Source: Agromyces mangrovi
Lineage (GTDB): Bacteria > Actinomycetota > Actinomycetes > Actinomycetales > Microbacteriaceae
DNA length: 64,000 nt
Direction: 5' to 3'
Assembly (NCBI RefSeq): GCF_030296695.1
Contig: NZ_AP027737.1
Location: 744,001-808,000 of the forward strand
Below the pieces are notes generated by a model. The model saw nothing but the letters and a program-made list of their open reading frames with translations, searched no databases and was not told the DNA's origin. Made by a program: the position numbers and the translations under genes. Positions 7,821 through 17,057 of the stretch are shown in pieces; positions within the stretch are counted from its first letter, which is position 1, and every line of letters begins with the position of its first letter.

Positions 7821-9454
7821 ATGGGCCCGCGGATCCTGTCGTACGCCGTCGTCGCGGTCGTCGCGGTCGTCGCCGCGACCGGCGCCGTCGGCGCGCTGCA
7901 CGGCGGCGAACTGCCACCCCTCGACGTCGTCTTCGTGTCGATCCTCTTCGCCTTCCTCGGGCTCGGCGTACGCGCCGCGATCCTGGCGTGGCGCTCCGCG
8001 CGCCTCGCCGCGGTCCACGCGGAGCGCACGATCGGCCGCAGGCCCGAGGACGCCGTGCGGGCCGCGGTCGACGAGGAGCGCGCCCGGATGTCGGCCGACA
8101 TCGAGGCCGTGGTCCGGCGAGCGGTCCTCGGCATCCGATCGCGCGCCATCGGGCTCGGGGAGTCGACCGCCACGGCCGACGTGCCCGCCGTCCTGCGCGC
8201 CATCCAGCGCGAGGGGCGGGCCGCCACCGCCGAACTGCGCCTGCTGCTGGAGCTCCTCCGGGCACCCGGCGGCGACGGCGAGCCCACGCCGCCCGATGCG
8301 CCGGCCCGCACTCGTCGGCGGCGTCCCCGCGGCCTCGACATCGCCCTCGCCTGCATCGCGGTCGCCGTCTGCCTGGTCGAGGCGACCACCGGCCCGACGC
8401 TCGCCCCGGAGGGCATGCGAACCGTCGCCGTGCCGCTCGGCGCGTTCGCGGCCGCCGCGACGATCGCCTGGCGCACCGACCCCGGTGCGACGCTCCTCGT
8501 GCAGGCGGTCGCGATCGCGTTCGGCTCGGCCCTGGGAGCCCCGGTGTCGTTCGGCATCTGGACGGTACTGGCCTTCGGCCTGCCGATGTGGGCGGCGGTG
8601 AGCCACCCCTGGCGCGGCCCGAAGGCCGTCGCCGGCCCTCTCCTGCTCGTGGTCGCCGGCGTCTGGTCGCAGGCCGTGTGGTCGCCCGACAACGTCGGGA
8701 TCCTGATCGTGATCCTCGCCGCCGCTGCGCTCACGGGGCTCGCGAGCCGCCTGCTCGACGCACGCCGACGCCGCAGCGCCGCCCGGGCGGCCGCCTACGA
8801 CGCGCTCCTGGCGAAGGAAGCTGCGGCCGCGGTCCGCCGCGACCGGGTCGCGACGGCCCGCGAGCTGCATGACGCGGTGTCGGGCACGATCGGCGTGATC
8901 GTGATGCAGGCGGGCGCAGCGGAGTTGCGCTGGGCCGACGACCGACCGGGTGCGCTGCGGGCGATCGACGTGATCGTCGCGGCGGCCGACCAGGCGGTCG
9001 GAGAGCTCGACGACCTCATGCCGCGGCTGGCGGGCGCCGCGATCGGCGGGTCGGCGGACCGCGGCCCCGAGGACCTGCCGGACCTCGTGGAACGGATGCG
9101 TCGCGCGGGCGTCGATGTGAGGGCATCGCTGCCGGACCCGCTCCCCCGCTCCCGGGCGGCATCGCCGAGACCGCGTACCGGATCGCGCAGGAGGGCGTGG
9201 CGAATGCCGCCCGCCACGCACCGGGGTCGCGCATCCGCGTGCGGGTCGCGCTGGTCGACGGCGCGCTCGAGGTGACCGTGGAGGACGACGGCGCGACGAC
9301 CACGCCGGACCCGGGCGGAGGCTACGGGCTCACCGGCCTCGGCGAGCGGGTGGCCGAGGCGGGCGGTGCCTTCGCGGCCGGCCCACGCGACGGTGGCGGG
9401 TTCGCGCTCGCCGCCCGGCTGCCGCTCACGGCGGGAAGCGGGGTGCCGGAGTGA
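7821..9454 (+). CDS. Two-component sensor histidine kinase (NarL-partner type), frame-shifted
   Basis: Membrane sensor kinase of the HisKA_3 class, about 544 aa once one base is restored. There are two N-terminal hydrophobic segments, a cytoplasmic stretch, then more helices (about 165-290) before the phospho-acceptor box TARELHDAVSGTIG. The ATP-binding domain ends with VEDDGATTT and GYGLTGLGERV. The frame breaks near 9143-9147: the upstream frame reads DPLPRSRAAS, while the family sequence GGIAETAYRIAQEGVANAAR is in the next frame. Adding one C to the five-C run joins them cleanly. The stop overlaps the GTG of the response regulator (GTGA), showing coupled translation. The start at 7821 follows a leaderless-type -10 box. 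Stimulus unknown. Confidence 0.85.
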
Positions 9455-10094
9455 CACGGGTGCTCCTCGCCGACGACCACGAGCTGCTCCGGAGCGGCCT
9501 CGTCTCGATCCTCGAGTCCGACCCGGAACTGGAGGTCGTCGGCGTCTGCGACGACGGCCCCGCGGCAGTGCGCGAGGCGGCGCGCCTCCGACCCGACCTC
9601 GTGCTCATGGACGTCGAGATGCCGGGCGGAGACGGCATCGCCGCGATCGGGCCCGTGCTGGAGGCCGTGCCGTCGACCCGGGTCATGGTGCTCACGATGT
9701 TCGACCTCGACGAATACGTCGCGGGGCGCTCCGCGCCGGGGCATCCGGATTCCTCATCAAGACCACTCCGCCCCGCGAGCTCATCGCGGCTGTGAAGGCC
9801 TGCGCGTCCGGCGAGTCGAGGTTCGGGCCGAGCGTGGTGAGCCGGCTCGTGCAGAGCTACGTCGAGCGTCCGGCGCCGGTGGGCGCCCCGGCCGGCGCAG
9901 CCGAGCTCACCCCACGCGAGCGGGACGTGCTCCGTGCGCTGGCGCGCGGCCTCTCCAACGCGGAGATCGGCGCGGAGCTCTTTCTGGCCGAGACGACGGT
10001 GAAGACCCACGTCACCCGCGTGCTGCTGAAACTCGGGGTGCGCGACCGCGTCCAGGCGGTCGTCGTCGCGCACACGTCGGGCCTCGCCGGCTGA
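9451..10094 (+). CDS. Response regulator, NarL/FixJ family, frame-shifted
   Basis: DNA-binding partner of the kinase just upstream, about 214 aa after restoring one base. The receiver domain has acidic DDHE and the phospho-Asp in RPDLVLMDVEMPG; the C-terminal LuxR-type helix-turn-helix reads LTPRERDVLRALARGLSNAE and ETTVKTHVTRVLLKLG. The frame breaks at the four-G run 9723-9726, after DLDEYV; the continuation ALRAGASGFLIKTTPPRELI lies in the next frame and one extra G joins them. Start is a GTG overlapping the kinase stop. It ends 8 bp from the convergent ATPase gene with no visible terminator. Regulon unknown; the divergent membrane-protein gene at 7616 is the obvious candidate. Confidence 0.85.
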
Positions 10095-10102
10095 GCCGCC
10101 CC

Positions 10103-11997
10103 TCAGCGCGTCCGGCCGGGAACGACTCCCGACCGCTCTGCAGGTGCGGACACCGCGTCCGCCGCCCGGGCGTCGCGTCGCCCGCCGATCGCCCGCAGCG
10201 CGGCGAGGATCGTGATGAGGTCGACGACCTCCTGCAGCAGCGCGCCCACGGTCGCCGGGATCACCCCGAACGTGGCGACGAGCATGAGCGCGATCGACAC
10301 GACGATGCCAATCCAGATGCTCTGCAGCGCGATGCGCACGGTGTCGCGCCCGATCTCGACCGCCTTCGCCGTGCGGGACAGGTCGTCGACCAGGATCACG
10401 GCACTCGCCGACTCGCTCGCCGCGGTGGCGCCCCGTGCGCCCATCGCGATGCCCACGTCGGCCGCCGCGAGCACGGGCGCGTCGTTGACGCCGTCGCCGA
10501 CCATGATCACCGGCCGCTCGGCGATGCCGGCGACCTCCGCCACCTTGTCCGCCGGCAGGCACTCGGCCCGCACGCGCTCGATGCCGAGCTCGGCCGCGAT
10601 GTGGTCGGCCGTCGCCTGCGCGTCGCCCGTGAGCATCCGGGTGTGGTGCACGCCGAGCTCGTCGAGGCGTGCGAGCGTGTCACCGGCGTTGTCGCGCACG
10701 CGGTCGCGGGCGAGCAGCGCACCGGCGTAGACGCCGTCGACCGCGACGTAGACGGCGAGCTCCCCGGGTCGATGCGCGTGCGGTCCGCCGCCGGCGCGTG
10801 CGTCCGGACGAACGCGAACTTCCCGACGACGACCTCGCGGCCGTCGATGCCGGCGACGACGCCGTTCGTCGCCTCCTCGCGCGCACCCACGGCATCGTGC
10901 AGCGACAGGCCGCGCGAGCGCGCCGCATCGATCATCGACTCCGCGAGCACGTGCGACGAGTACTGCTCGGCGGATGCCACGAGGCCGAGCAGCTCGTCGG
11001 CCTCGAACCCGGTCTCGGGTCGCACCGCGACCAGCTCGGGGGTGCCGTGCGTGAGCGTGCCGGTCTTGTCGAACACGGCCGTGCGCGCCCGAGCGAGCTG
11101 CTCCAGGACGCCGCCGCCCTTCACGATCACGCCGTTGCGCGCCGCGCGGCTCATCCCGCCCATGAACGCGACCGGGGCGGCGATGAGCAGCGGGCACGGC
11201 GTCGCGAGCACGAGCACCTCCGCGAAGCGCACCGGATCTCCCGACACCCACCACGCGACGCCGGCCAGCAGCAGCGAGAGCACCGTGAAGGGCACCGCGT
11301 ACCGATCGGCGAGCCGAACCACCGGCGCCCGGCTGGCCGCGGCCTCGGCGACGAGCGCGACGATCTGCTGGTACTGGCTGTCGGCGGCGCGCGCGGTCGC
11401 GGCGAGCTCGATCGCGACGGGTCCGTTCACCGACCCGCTCAGCAACGCGTCTCCCGCCCGTCTCTCGACCGGCACGCTCTCACCCGTGATCGACGACTCG
11501 TCGACCGACGCCTCGGGCGAGCGCAGCGTGCCGTCGACCGGCACGATCTCGCTGGGTCGCACGAGCAGCACGTCGCCCGGTCGCACCTCGTCGACCGGCA
11601 CGTCGGCGAACCGGTCGCCCTCCACCCGGTGTGCGTGCTGCGGCGCACGGGTCAACAGCGCGTCGAGCTCGCGCTTCGCTCGCCGCCCGGCGTAGTCCTC
11701 GAGCGCCTCGCCGCCGGTGAGCATGAGCACCACGATGAGCGCGGCGACGTACTCCCCCACCACCACGGTCGCCACGATCGCAGTCACCGCGAGCACGTCC
11801 AGCCCCCAGTGGCCGCGCAGGATGTCGCGCACCATCCCGACCGCCTGCCAGGCCGCCACCCCGAGCGCGTAGAGCGAGCAGAGCCACGCGACCGCGTCGC
11901 CGGCGCCGGCCAGCGCGAGCAGGATCGCCACGAGCCCCACCGCGAGCGTCGCGGCGACGAACGGATAGCGCCGTGCGGCGCGGAGCACGCTCCCCAT
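10103..11997 (-). CDS. Heavy-metal-translocating P-type ATPase (P1B), frame-shifted
   Basis: Membrane pump that exports metal ions using ATP, about 631 aa after restoring one base. Domains in order: paired N-terminal helices, actuator domain with SSITGESVPVER, the metal-channel helix with TPCPL instead of the usual CPC/CPH, the phosphorylation site DKTGTLTHG, and the hinge GDGVNDAPVLAAADVG. There is no N-terminal metal-binding (HMA) domain. The frame breaks near 10762-10768: RIDPG is followed in the other frame by ELAVYVAVDG, and one extra base in the run joins them. The start is ATG 11997 rather than an upstream in-frame ATG at 12078, because the first helix begins soon after. TPCP-type pumps are common in actinobacteria and their metal is not settled. 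Confidence 0.88.
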
Positions 11998-12053
11998 GCC
12001 CCGAGTCTGCCCCAGCCGGGCGCGGTGCGGACCGCACGCGCCGCGGAGACGAC

Positions 12054-12089
12054 GACGGGGCCGGATGCCCCGTGGCATCCGACCCCGTC
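12054..12089 (-). terminator. Terminator of isocitrate dehydrogenase
   Basis: Arms 12054-12069 and 12074-12089 pair at 15 of 16 positions (one C/A mismatch) around a 4-nt loop, 15 nt past the icd stop. It also separates icd from the ATPase gene that follows in the same direction. Confidence 0.75.
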
Positions 12090-12103
12090 TCGAGCGGTTC
12101 CGC

Positions 12104-13321
12104 CTAGGCGGCCAGGCGCGCCTCGAGGTTCGCCGCGAGGGTCGAGAGGAACTCCTCGGTCGTCTGGTACGGCTGGTCGCCGCCGACGAGCAGCGCGAGG
12201 TCCTTCGTCATGGCGCCCGATTCGACGGTCGTGATGACGACGTCCTCGAGCGTGTGCGAGAAGTCGATCAGCTCCTGGTTGCCGTCGAGCTTGCCGCGGT
12301 GCGCGAGGCCGCGCGTCCAGGCGTAGATCGAGGCGATCGGGTTGGTCGAGGTGGGCTTGCCCTGCTGGTGCTGGCGGTAGTGGCGGGTCACCGTGCCGTG
12401 CGCCGCCTCGGCCTCGACGACCTTGCCGTCCGGCGTGGCGAGCACGCTGGTCATGAGGCCGAGCGAGCCGAAGCCCTGCGCGACGGTGTCCGACTGCACG
12501 TCGCCGTCGTAGTTCTTGCAGGCCCAGACGTAGCCGCCCTCCCACTTGAGGCTCGCCGCGACCATGTCGTCGATGAGGCGGTGCTCGTAGGTGAGGCCGG
12601 CCGCCTCGAACTTCTCCTTGAACTCGGTGTCGAAGACCTCCTGGAAGAGGTCCTTGAACCGGCCGTCGTAGGCCTTCAGGATCGTGTTCTTGGTCGAGAG
12701 GTAGACCGGGTAGTCGCGGGCCAGGCCGTAGTTGAGCGAGGCGCGCGCGAAGTCCTTGATCGACTCGTCGAGGTTGTACATGCCCATGGCGACGCCGGAA
12801 CCCGGCGACTGGAACACCTCGAAGGACTGCGGCTCGGAGCCGTCCTTCGGGGTGAAGGTCATGGTCAGCGTGCCCTCGCCCTCGAACTTGAAGTCGGTGG
12901 CGCGGTACTGGTCGCCGAACGCGTGGCGGCCGACGATGATCGGCTTGTTCCAGCCGGGCACGAGCCGCGGGATGTTCGAGATGATGATCGGCTCGCGGAA
13001 GATGACGCCGCCGAGGATGTTGCGGATGGTGCCGTTCGGCGACCGCCACATCTTCTTCAGGCCGAACTCCTCGACACGCGCCTCGTCGGGCGTGATGGTC
13101 GCGCACTTGACGCCGACGCCGTGCCGCTTGATGGCGTTCGCCGCGTCGACCGTGATCTGGTCGTCGGTCTCGTCGCGCTTCTGGATGGAGAGGTCGTAGT
13201 ACTCGAGGTCGATGTCGAGGTACGGGTGGATCAGCTGGTCCTTGATCGCCTGCCAGATGATCCGGGTCATCTCGTCGCCGTCGAGTTCGACGACGGTGCC
13301 TGCAACCTTGATCTTGCTCAA
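12104..13321 (-). CDS. icd: NADP-dependent isocitrate dehydrogenase, homodimeric type
   Basis: TCA-cycle enzyme that oxidises and decarboxylates isocitrate to 2-oxoglutarate with NADP+. The 405-aa length and the opening [20 protein letters not shown] match the eukaryote-like dimeric class, not the 740-aa monomeric enzyme of many actinobacteria. Diagnostic stretches include [16 protein letters not shown], the substrate-loop [13 protein letters not shown] and [20 protein letters not shown]. The true start is a TTG at 13321: homologues begin exactly there and AAGGAG lies 9 nt upstream, whereas the in-frame ATG at 13609 would add an unrelated 96-residue tail. A strong hairpin follows the stop. 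It is divergent from the GNAT gene. Confidence 0.96.
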   Translation of the reverse strand: MSKIKVAGTVVELDGDEMTRIIWQAIKDQLIHPYLDIDLEYYDLSIQKRDETDDQITVDAANAIKRHGVGVKCATITPDEARVEEFGLKKMWRSPNGTIRNILGGVIFREPIIISNIPRLVPGWNKPIIVGRHAFGDQYRATDFKFEGEGTLTMTFTPKDGSEPQSFEVFQSPGSGVAMGMYNLDESIKDFARASLNYGLARDYPVYLSTKNTILKAYDGRFKDLFQEVFDTEFKEKFEAAGLTYEHRLIDDMVAASLKWEGGYVWACKNYDGDVQSDTVAQGFGSLGLMTSVLATPDGKVVEAEAAHGTVTRHYRQHQQGKPTSTNPIASIYAWTRGLAHRGKLDGNQELIDFSHTLEDVVITTVESGAMTKDLALLVGGDQPYQTTEEFLSTLAANLEARLAA

Positions 13322-13383
13322 GTCGGTGCGCTCCTTGGGATCGGGAGTGGAAAGTCGGGATGGGCGGGATCTCGCCGCCGACC

Positions 13384-13419
13384 AGCTTACCGGTTCCGGA
13401 GATTCTCTCGACATCGAGA
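13384..13419 (-). promoter_or_regulatory. Candidate icd promoter with 14-bp palindrome
   Basis: A TAAGCT -10-like box (13389-13384, minus strand) lies about 63 bp upstream of the TTG start. A perfect 14-bp palindrome, TCTCGACATCGAGA read on the plus strand at 13406-13419, overlaps where a -35 element would be. It could be a regulator site shared with the divergent GNAT gene. Confidence 0.35.
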
Positions 13420-13495
13420 CAGTTGCCGGGGCGTTCGATGACGTCGCGAGGCGCGGCCCCGAGGCATCCGCGGGCCGGATCGGGCACGGAACGGC

Positions 13496-13501
13496 TACCC
13501 T
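13496..13501 (+). promoter_or_regulatory. -10 box for leaderless GNAT transcript
   Basis: TACCCT ends 7 nt before the ATG at 13509 and there is no Shine-Dalgarno, which fits a leaderless message. Confidence 0.5.
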
Positions 13502-13508
13502 TGCGTGT

Positions 13509-13961
13509 ATGGGTGATCTGCGTCTGGAAGAACTGTCGGCCTCGAACGTGGTCGCCGCGAACAGCCTCTCGCTGAAGCCCGGCCAGGAGCAGTTCGTCGC
13601 CCCGGTCACCTACTCGGCAGAGACGACGGTCGTGAACCCCGCCACCACGTGGCAGCGCGTCGTGCTGCAGGGCGACCGCGTCGTCGGCTTCATCCACGGC
13701 AACTTCGACCCCGACGAGGAGCGCGAGGAGTTCCGCGCCTGCCTGTGGCGCATCAACGTCGACGCCGACGTGCAGGGCAAGGGTGTCGGCCGCTTCCTCG
13801 CCGAGGCGCTCGCCCGCGAGGCGAAGGCGCGCGGCTTCGACCACGTGACCGTGATGTGGGAGCCGGGCGACCAGGGCCCCGGCGAGTTCTTCCACCGCAT
13901 CGGCTTCCGCGACGTCGGCGAGTCGGAGTACGGCGACATCATCGGCACCCTCGCGCTCTGA
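13509..13961 (+). CDS. GNAT-family N-acetyltransferase
   Basis: Small acetyl-CoA-dependent acetyltransferase, 150 aa. The acetyl-CoA binding motif A is seen in the middle ([18 protein letters not shown], with the QGKGVG pyrophosphate loop), followed by the helix [15 protein letters not shown] and the C-terminal [13 protein letters not shown]. The substrate amine cannot be told from sequence. The ATG at 13509 follows a leaderless-type promoter. The gene is separated by one base from the alkyltransferase-like gene, so the two are almost surely co-transcribed. Confidence 0.88.
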   Translation: MGDLRLEELSASNVVAANSLSLKPGQEQFVAPVTYSAETTVVNPATTWQRVVLQGDRVVGFIHGNFDPDEEREEFRACLWRINVDADVQGKGVGRFLAEALAREAKARGFDHVTVMWEPGDQGPGEFFHRIGFRDVGESEYGDIIGTLAL

Positions 13962-13962
13962 G

Positions 13963-14319
13963 ATGGCGGATGCTCCGCAGGAGCCGGCCGTCCCGCCGGA
14001 GCCGGCCGGCGGCTTCGGGGAGCGCGTGCTCGAACTCGTCGCCGAGATCCCGCCGGGTCGCGTGCTGACCTACGGCGACGTCGCCGCGCTGCTCGGCTCG
14101 CGCGGCGCACGCGCGGTCGGCACGGTCATGGCGCGGTCGGGTCACCTCGTGCCGTGGTGGCGCGTGCTGCGCGCCGGCGGCCACCCGCCGAGCGGGCACG
14201 AGGACCGGGCGCTCGCGCACTACCGCGACGAGGGCACCCCCGTGCTGCCGGCGGCGACGGATGCGACCTACCGCGTCGATCTCGCGCGGGCGAGGTGGCG
14301 ACCCGGGCGGGAACGCTAG
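13963..14319 (+). CDS. Alkyltransferase-like (ATL) DNA-damage recognition protein
   Basis: Related to the DNA-binding domain of O6-methylguanine-DNA methyltransferase, 118 aa. The helix-turn-helix PPGRVLTYGDVAALLGS and the following GARAVGTVMAR are conserved, but the active-site PCHR of MGMT is replaced by PWWR (VPWWRVL, about residue 65). In the ATL family a tryptophan replaces the reactive cysteine; such proteins cannot remove the alkyl group but bind O6-alkylguanine and hand it to nucleotide excision repair. The N-terminal MGMT domain is absent, as expected for ATL. It is the second gene after the GNAT and overlaps the stop of the convergent sensor kinase by a few bases. Confidence 0.9.
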   Translation: MADAPQEPAVPPEPAGGFGERVLELVAEIPPGRVLTYGDVAALLGSRGARAVGTVMARSGHLVPWWRVLRAGGHPPSGHEDRALAHYRDEGTPVLPAATDATYRVDLARARWRPGRER

Positions 14320-16211
14320 CCGCGCGACGCCGGGTCGGCGAACTGCGCGGGGTCGGCGTACTTCGCGTTCGCCGACGGAGTGGTCGTGTCGGGCAGGGCC
14401 GCCAGCGGCAGCTCCACCCGGATCGAGGTGCCGCCGCCCGCCGGGCTCTGCATCTCGAACGAGCCGCCGACCGCCTCGGCGCGGTCGGCCATGCCGACGA
14501 TGCCGGTGCCCGCCCGATCGGCGCCGCCGACGCCGTCGTCGCGCACGACGAGGCGCACGACCTCGCCGGGGTGCGCCCCGTCGCCGTCGGACTCGAGGTC
14601 GGGCACGTCGACGGTCGTCATGTCGACCGTCACCCACACCCGGGTCGCCCGGGCGTGCTTGGCCAGGTTCGCGAGCGCCTCCGAGAGCACGAAGTACGCG
14701 GTCGACTCGAGCAGCTCGGGCAGCCGCCCGACCTCGACGTCGACGGTCGCGGGCACCGGGCAGCGCCCCGCGAGCTCGGGCACCGCGAGCGCCAGCCCGC
14801 CCGCCGAGAGCAGGCTCGGGTGCAGGCCGTGCGCCAGCTCGCGCAGTTCGCGCAACGCCACGTTCGACTCGGTGATCGCCGCCTCCGCGCGCTCGGCGAG
14901 CTCGGCCTCGCCCGACGCCGCCGCACGGTCGGCGAGCACGCGCAGCTGCAGCGCGAGCGCCACCAGGCGCTGCTGCGCCCCGTCGTGCAGGTCGCGCTCG
15001 ATGCGGCGCCGGGTCTCGAGGCCCGCGCGGACGATGCGCTCGCGCGACTCGCGCACCTGGGCGAGCGTGGCCTCGACCTGCGCCCGGAGCCGGCCGTTGT
15101 CGACCGAGAGGCGCAGCGCGCTCGAGACGCCGTCGAGCAGGCGCGTGTTGTCGGTCAGCGCGAGGTCGTGGCGGATGAGCGCCAGGCGCGCGCCCGAGGG
15201 CGACGAGATGGGCAGCATGCCCCGGCCGGCGCTGTCGGTGCGATCGAGCGGCTCCCCCGCGGCATCCGTGTACGCGCCCTCGCGGTCGTCCCACCAGTAG
15301 ACGCGCACCGACGGGTCGCGCAGGGTGCGCGCGAGCGACTCGGCCCAGAGCGTGCGGTCGGCGCTCTCGCGGGTGATGCGCATCAGGTCGGCGACGCGTG
15401 CGCGCAGGTTGCGGGTGTGCGCGATGCCCGCGACGAAGCAGACCGGGATGGTCGCGATGGCGATGAGCGAGATCGTCGCCGCGACCTCGTCGAACTCGGT
15501 GTCGATCGCGTAGCTGACCACCTGGATCGCGAGCGTCGTGGCCCATGCGAGCAGCGCGACGGGCATGAGGAACACGATCGTGCGCGCCGGCACGCTGCCG
15601 CGCACCCAGCGCATGAGCATGCGGATCGCGACGACCACCACGAGCGCGCCGCCGAAGAGGCGGAAGCCCGCGTCGATGACCGCGAAGGCGGTGGGCGCGT
15701 CGAGGAACGAGTACGGGTTCGGGGCGCAGTCGCAGGGCACCGCGTCGGGCACGGCCAGCAGCAGCACGGCCGCGAAGTTGACCGCCGAGACCGCGAACGC
15801 CGAGTACGCGATCGCCCTGTCGGTGAGGTCGTCGAACGTGCCGCGCGGGTAGATGAGCACGAGCACGCCCGCGAGCACGCCCCAGAGCAGGTCGACGCCG
15901 CGCACGATCGGCCAGAGCCAGCCGAGCGGCGCGATGACGTTGTAGATCGTCTGCGGGATCCACAGCAGCGGGAACACCGCCATCAGCCGGGCGGCCGCGG
16001 GCGCGACGTCGAGCCGCCAGGCGATCGCTGCGCAGATCGCGAAGACGAGCGGCACGATGGCGTGCAGCGTGGCGTAGCTGGGGGCGAACCGCTCGTCGGG
16101 CGGCGTGGCGGCCCAGCCGCCGATCGACATGGCGAGGCTGGCCGCGATCACCCCGGCGATCACGAGCGATCGGCGGGTGACCAGCGAGCGGATCGTGGGC
16201 CCTGCGGGCAT
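14316..16211 (-). CDS. Two-component sensor histidine kinase, multi-helix sensor
   Basis: Sensor kinase of the HisKA_3 class, 631 aa. The first 270 residues form about eight hydrophobic helices with little extracellular sequence, suggesting a membrane-sensed signal. A GAF-like stretch (about 290-365, VRVYWWDDREGAYTD) precedes the phospho-acceptor box RRRIERDLHDGAQQRLVALA. The ATPase domain has SEALANLAKHARATRVWV, VVRDDGVGGADR and GTGIVGMADRAEAVGG. The stop of the response-regulator gene upstream overlaps its ATG by one base, so translation is coupled; a GTG three bases earlier could also be used. Signal unknown; the topology resembles LiaS/DesK-like cell-envelope sensors, which is only an analogy. 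Confidence 0.92.
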   Translation of the reverse strand: MPAGPTIRSLVTRRSLVIAGVIAASLAMSIGGWAATPPDERFAPSYATLHAIVPLVFAICAAIAWRLDVAPAAARLMAVFPLLWIPQTIYNVIAPLGWLWPIVRGVDLLWGVLAGVLVLIYPRGTFDDLTDRAIAYSAFAVSAVNFAAVLLLAVPDAVPCDCAPNPYSFLDAPTAFAVIDAGFRLFGGALVVVVAIRMLMRWVRGSVPARTIVFLMPVALLAWATTLAIQVVSYAIDTEFDEVAATISLIAIATIPVCFVAGIAHTRNLRARVADLMRITRESADRTLWAESLARTLRDPSVRVYWWDDREGAYTDAAGEPLDRTDSAGRGMLPISSPSGARLALIRHDLALTDNTRLLDGVSSALRLSVDNGRLRAQVEATLAQVRESRERIVRAGLETRRRIERDLHDGAQQRLVALALQLRVLADRAAASGEAELAERAEAAITESNVALRELRELAHGLHPSLLSAGGLALAVPELAGRCPVPATVDVEVGRLPELLESTAYFVLSEALANLAKHARATRVWVTVDMTTVDVPDLESDGDGAHPGEVVRLVVRDDGVGGADRAGTGIVGMADRAEAVGGSFEMQSPAGGGTSIRVELPLAALPDTTTPSANAKYADPAQFADPASRG

Positions 16212-16888
16212 CACCGCGACCCGAGCAGCATGAGCACGGCCAGCACCCGGCGATGCGTCTCGGGCGACTCCTCGAGGTCGAGCTTCTGCAGGATGCTCCG
16301 CACGTGCGTCTCCACGGTCTTGACGCCCAGGAAGAGCTCCTGTGCGATGCCCGAGTTCGAGCGGCCCTCGGCCATGAGCTCGAGCACCGACCGCTCCCGC
16401 GGCGTCAGGCGCGCGATCGGGTCGTCGGCGCGCGAACGCGAGACGAGCTTCGAGACGACCTCGGGGTCGACGACGGAGCCGCCGGATGCGACGGTCTGCA
16501 CCGCCCGCACGAGCGACTGCGGCTCGGACACGCGGTCCTTCAGGAGGTACCCGGTGCCGGCCCCGGCGCCCATCACGCGCACGGCGTACTCGGGCGTGGC
16601 GTACATCGACAGCAGCAGCACGCCGATCGTCGAGCCGGACTCGCGCAGGCGCTCGAGCGCACTCACGCCCTCGTCCGAGTAGTCGGGCGGCATGCGGATG
16701 TCGAGCACGGCCGCGTCGAGTTCGTTCGCGTTGATCACGGAGAGCAGCTCGGGCGCCGTGCCGACGGAGGCGACGACCTCCATGCCGGCATCCGCCAGCA
16801 CCTTCTCGATGCCCTCGCGCAGCAGCAGGGCGTCGTCGGCGATCGCCACGCGGAGCGCCGGCGCCTCATCGTGGTGCGGGTCCATCAT
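16211..16888 (-). CDS. Response regulator, NarL/FixJ family
   Basis: Partner of the downstream kinase, 225 aa. The receiver domain has acidic ADDALLLREG, phospho-Asp in LDAAVLDIRMPPDYSDEG, and the switch Ser/Lys region LLSMYATPEYA and GTGYLLKDRV. The LuxR-type DNA-binding domain is complete (LTPRERSVLELMAEGRSNSG, VKTVETHVRSILQKL). Two adjacent ATGs (16888 and 16885) are possible starts; GAGG lies 2 or 5 nt upstream, slightly favouring the second. The PPDYSDEG receiver loop is characteristic of regulators paired with many-helix actinobacterial sensor kinases. Confidence 0.93.
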   Translation of the reverse strand: MMDPHHDEAPALRVAIADDALLLREGIEKVLADAGMEVVASVGTAPELLSVINANELDAAVLDIRMPPDYSDEGVSALERLRESGSTIGVLLLSMYATPEYAVRVMGAGAGTGYLLKDRVSEPQSLVRAVQTVASGGSVVDPEVVSKLVSRSRADDPIARLTPRERSVLELMAEGRSNSGIAQELFLGVKTVETHVRSILQKLDLEESPETHRRVLAVLMLLGSR

Positions 16889-16983
16889 CACCTCGTACCG
16901 CAATGCCGGGTTGTGCGGTTGAGTCGAGAATACCTCGCGGAAGCGCTCTCCCGTGGAAGTTCCGCGCCGCAACGCGGAAGTGC

Positions 16984-16998
16984 CACCCCTTCGGGGTG
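16984..16998. other. Short hairpin in the divergent RR/patatin gap
   Basis: CACCCC (16984-16989) and GGGGTG (16993-16998) with a TTC loop lie about 60 bp upstream of the patatin start and 96 bp upstream of the response-regulator start. It could be part of a promoter region; no firm -10/-35 pair was found. Confidence 0.25.
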
Positions 16999-17057
16999 CG
17001 CGCCGCCGGGTGTCCGGGCGGGATACTGGGGGGATCCGACGGTGGGAGAGGCGGGTC

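Noticed and set aside
13322..13609. N-terminal extension of isocitrate dehydrogenase from ATG 13609
   Set aside because: The extra 96 residues have no family match, overlap the GNAT start region, and a TTG with AAGGAG stands exactly where homologues begin.
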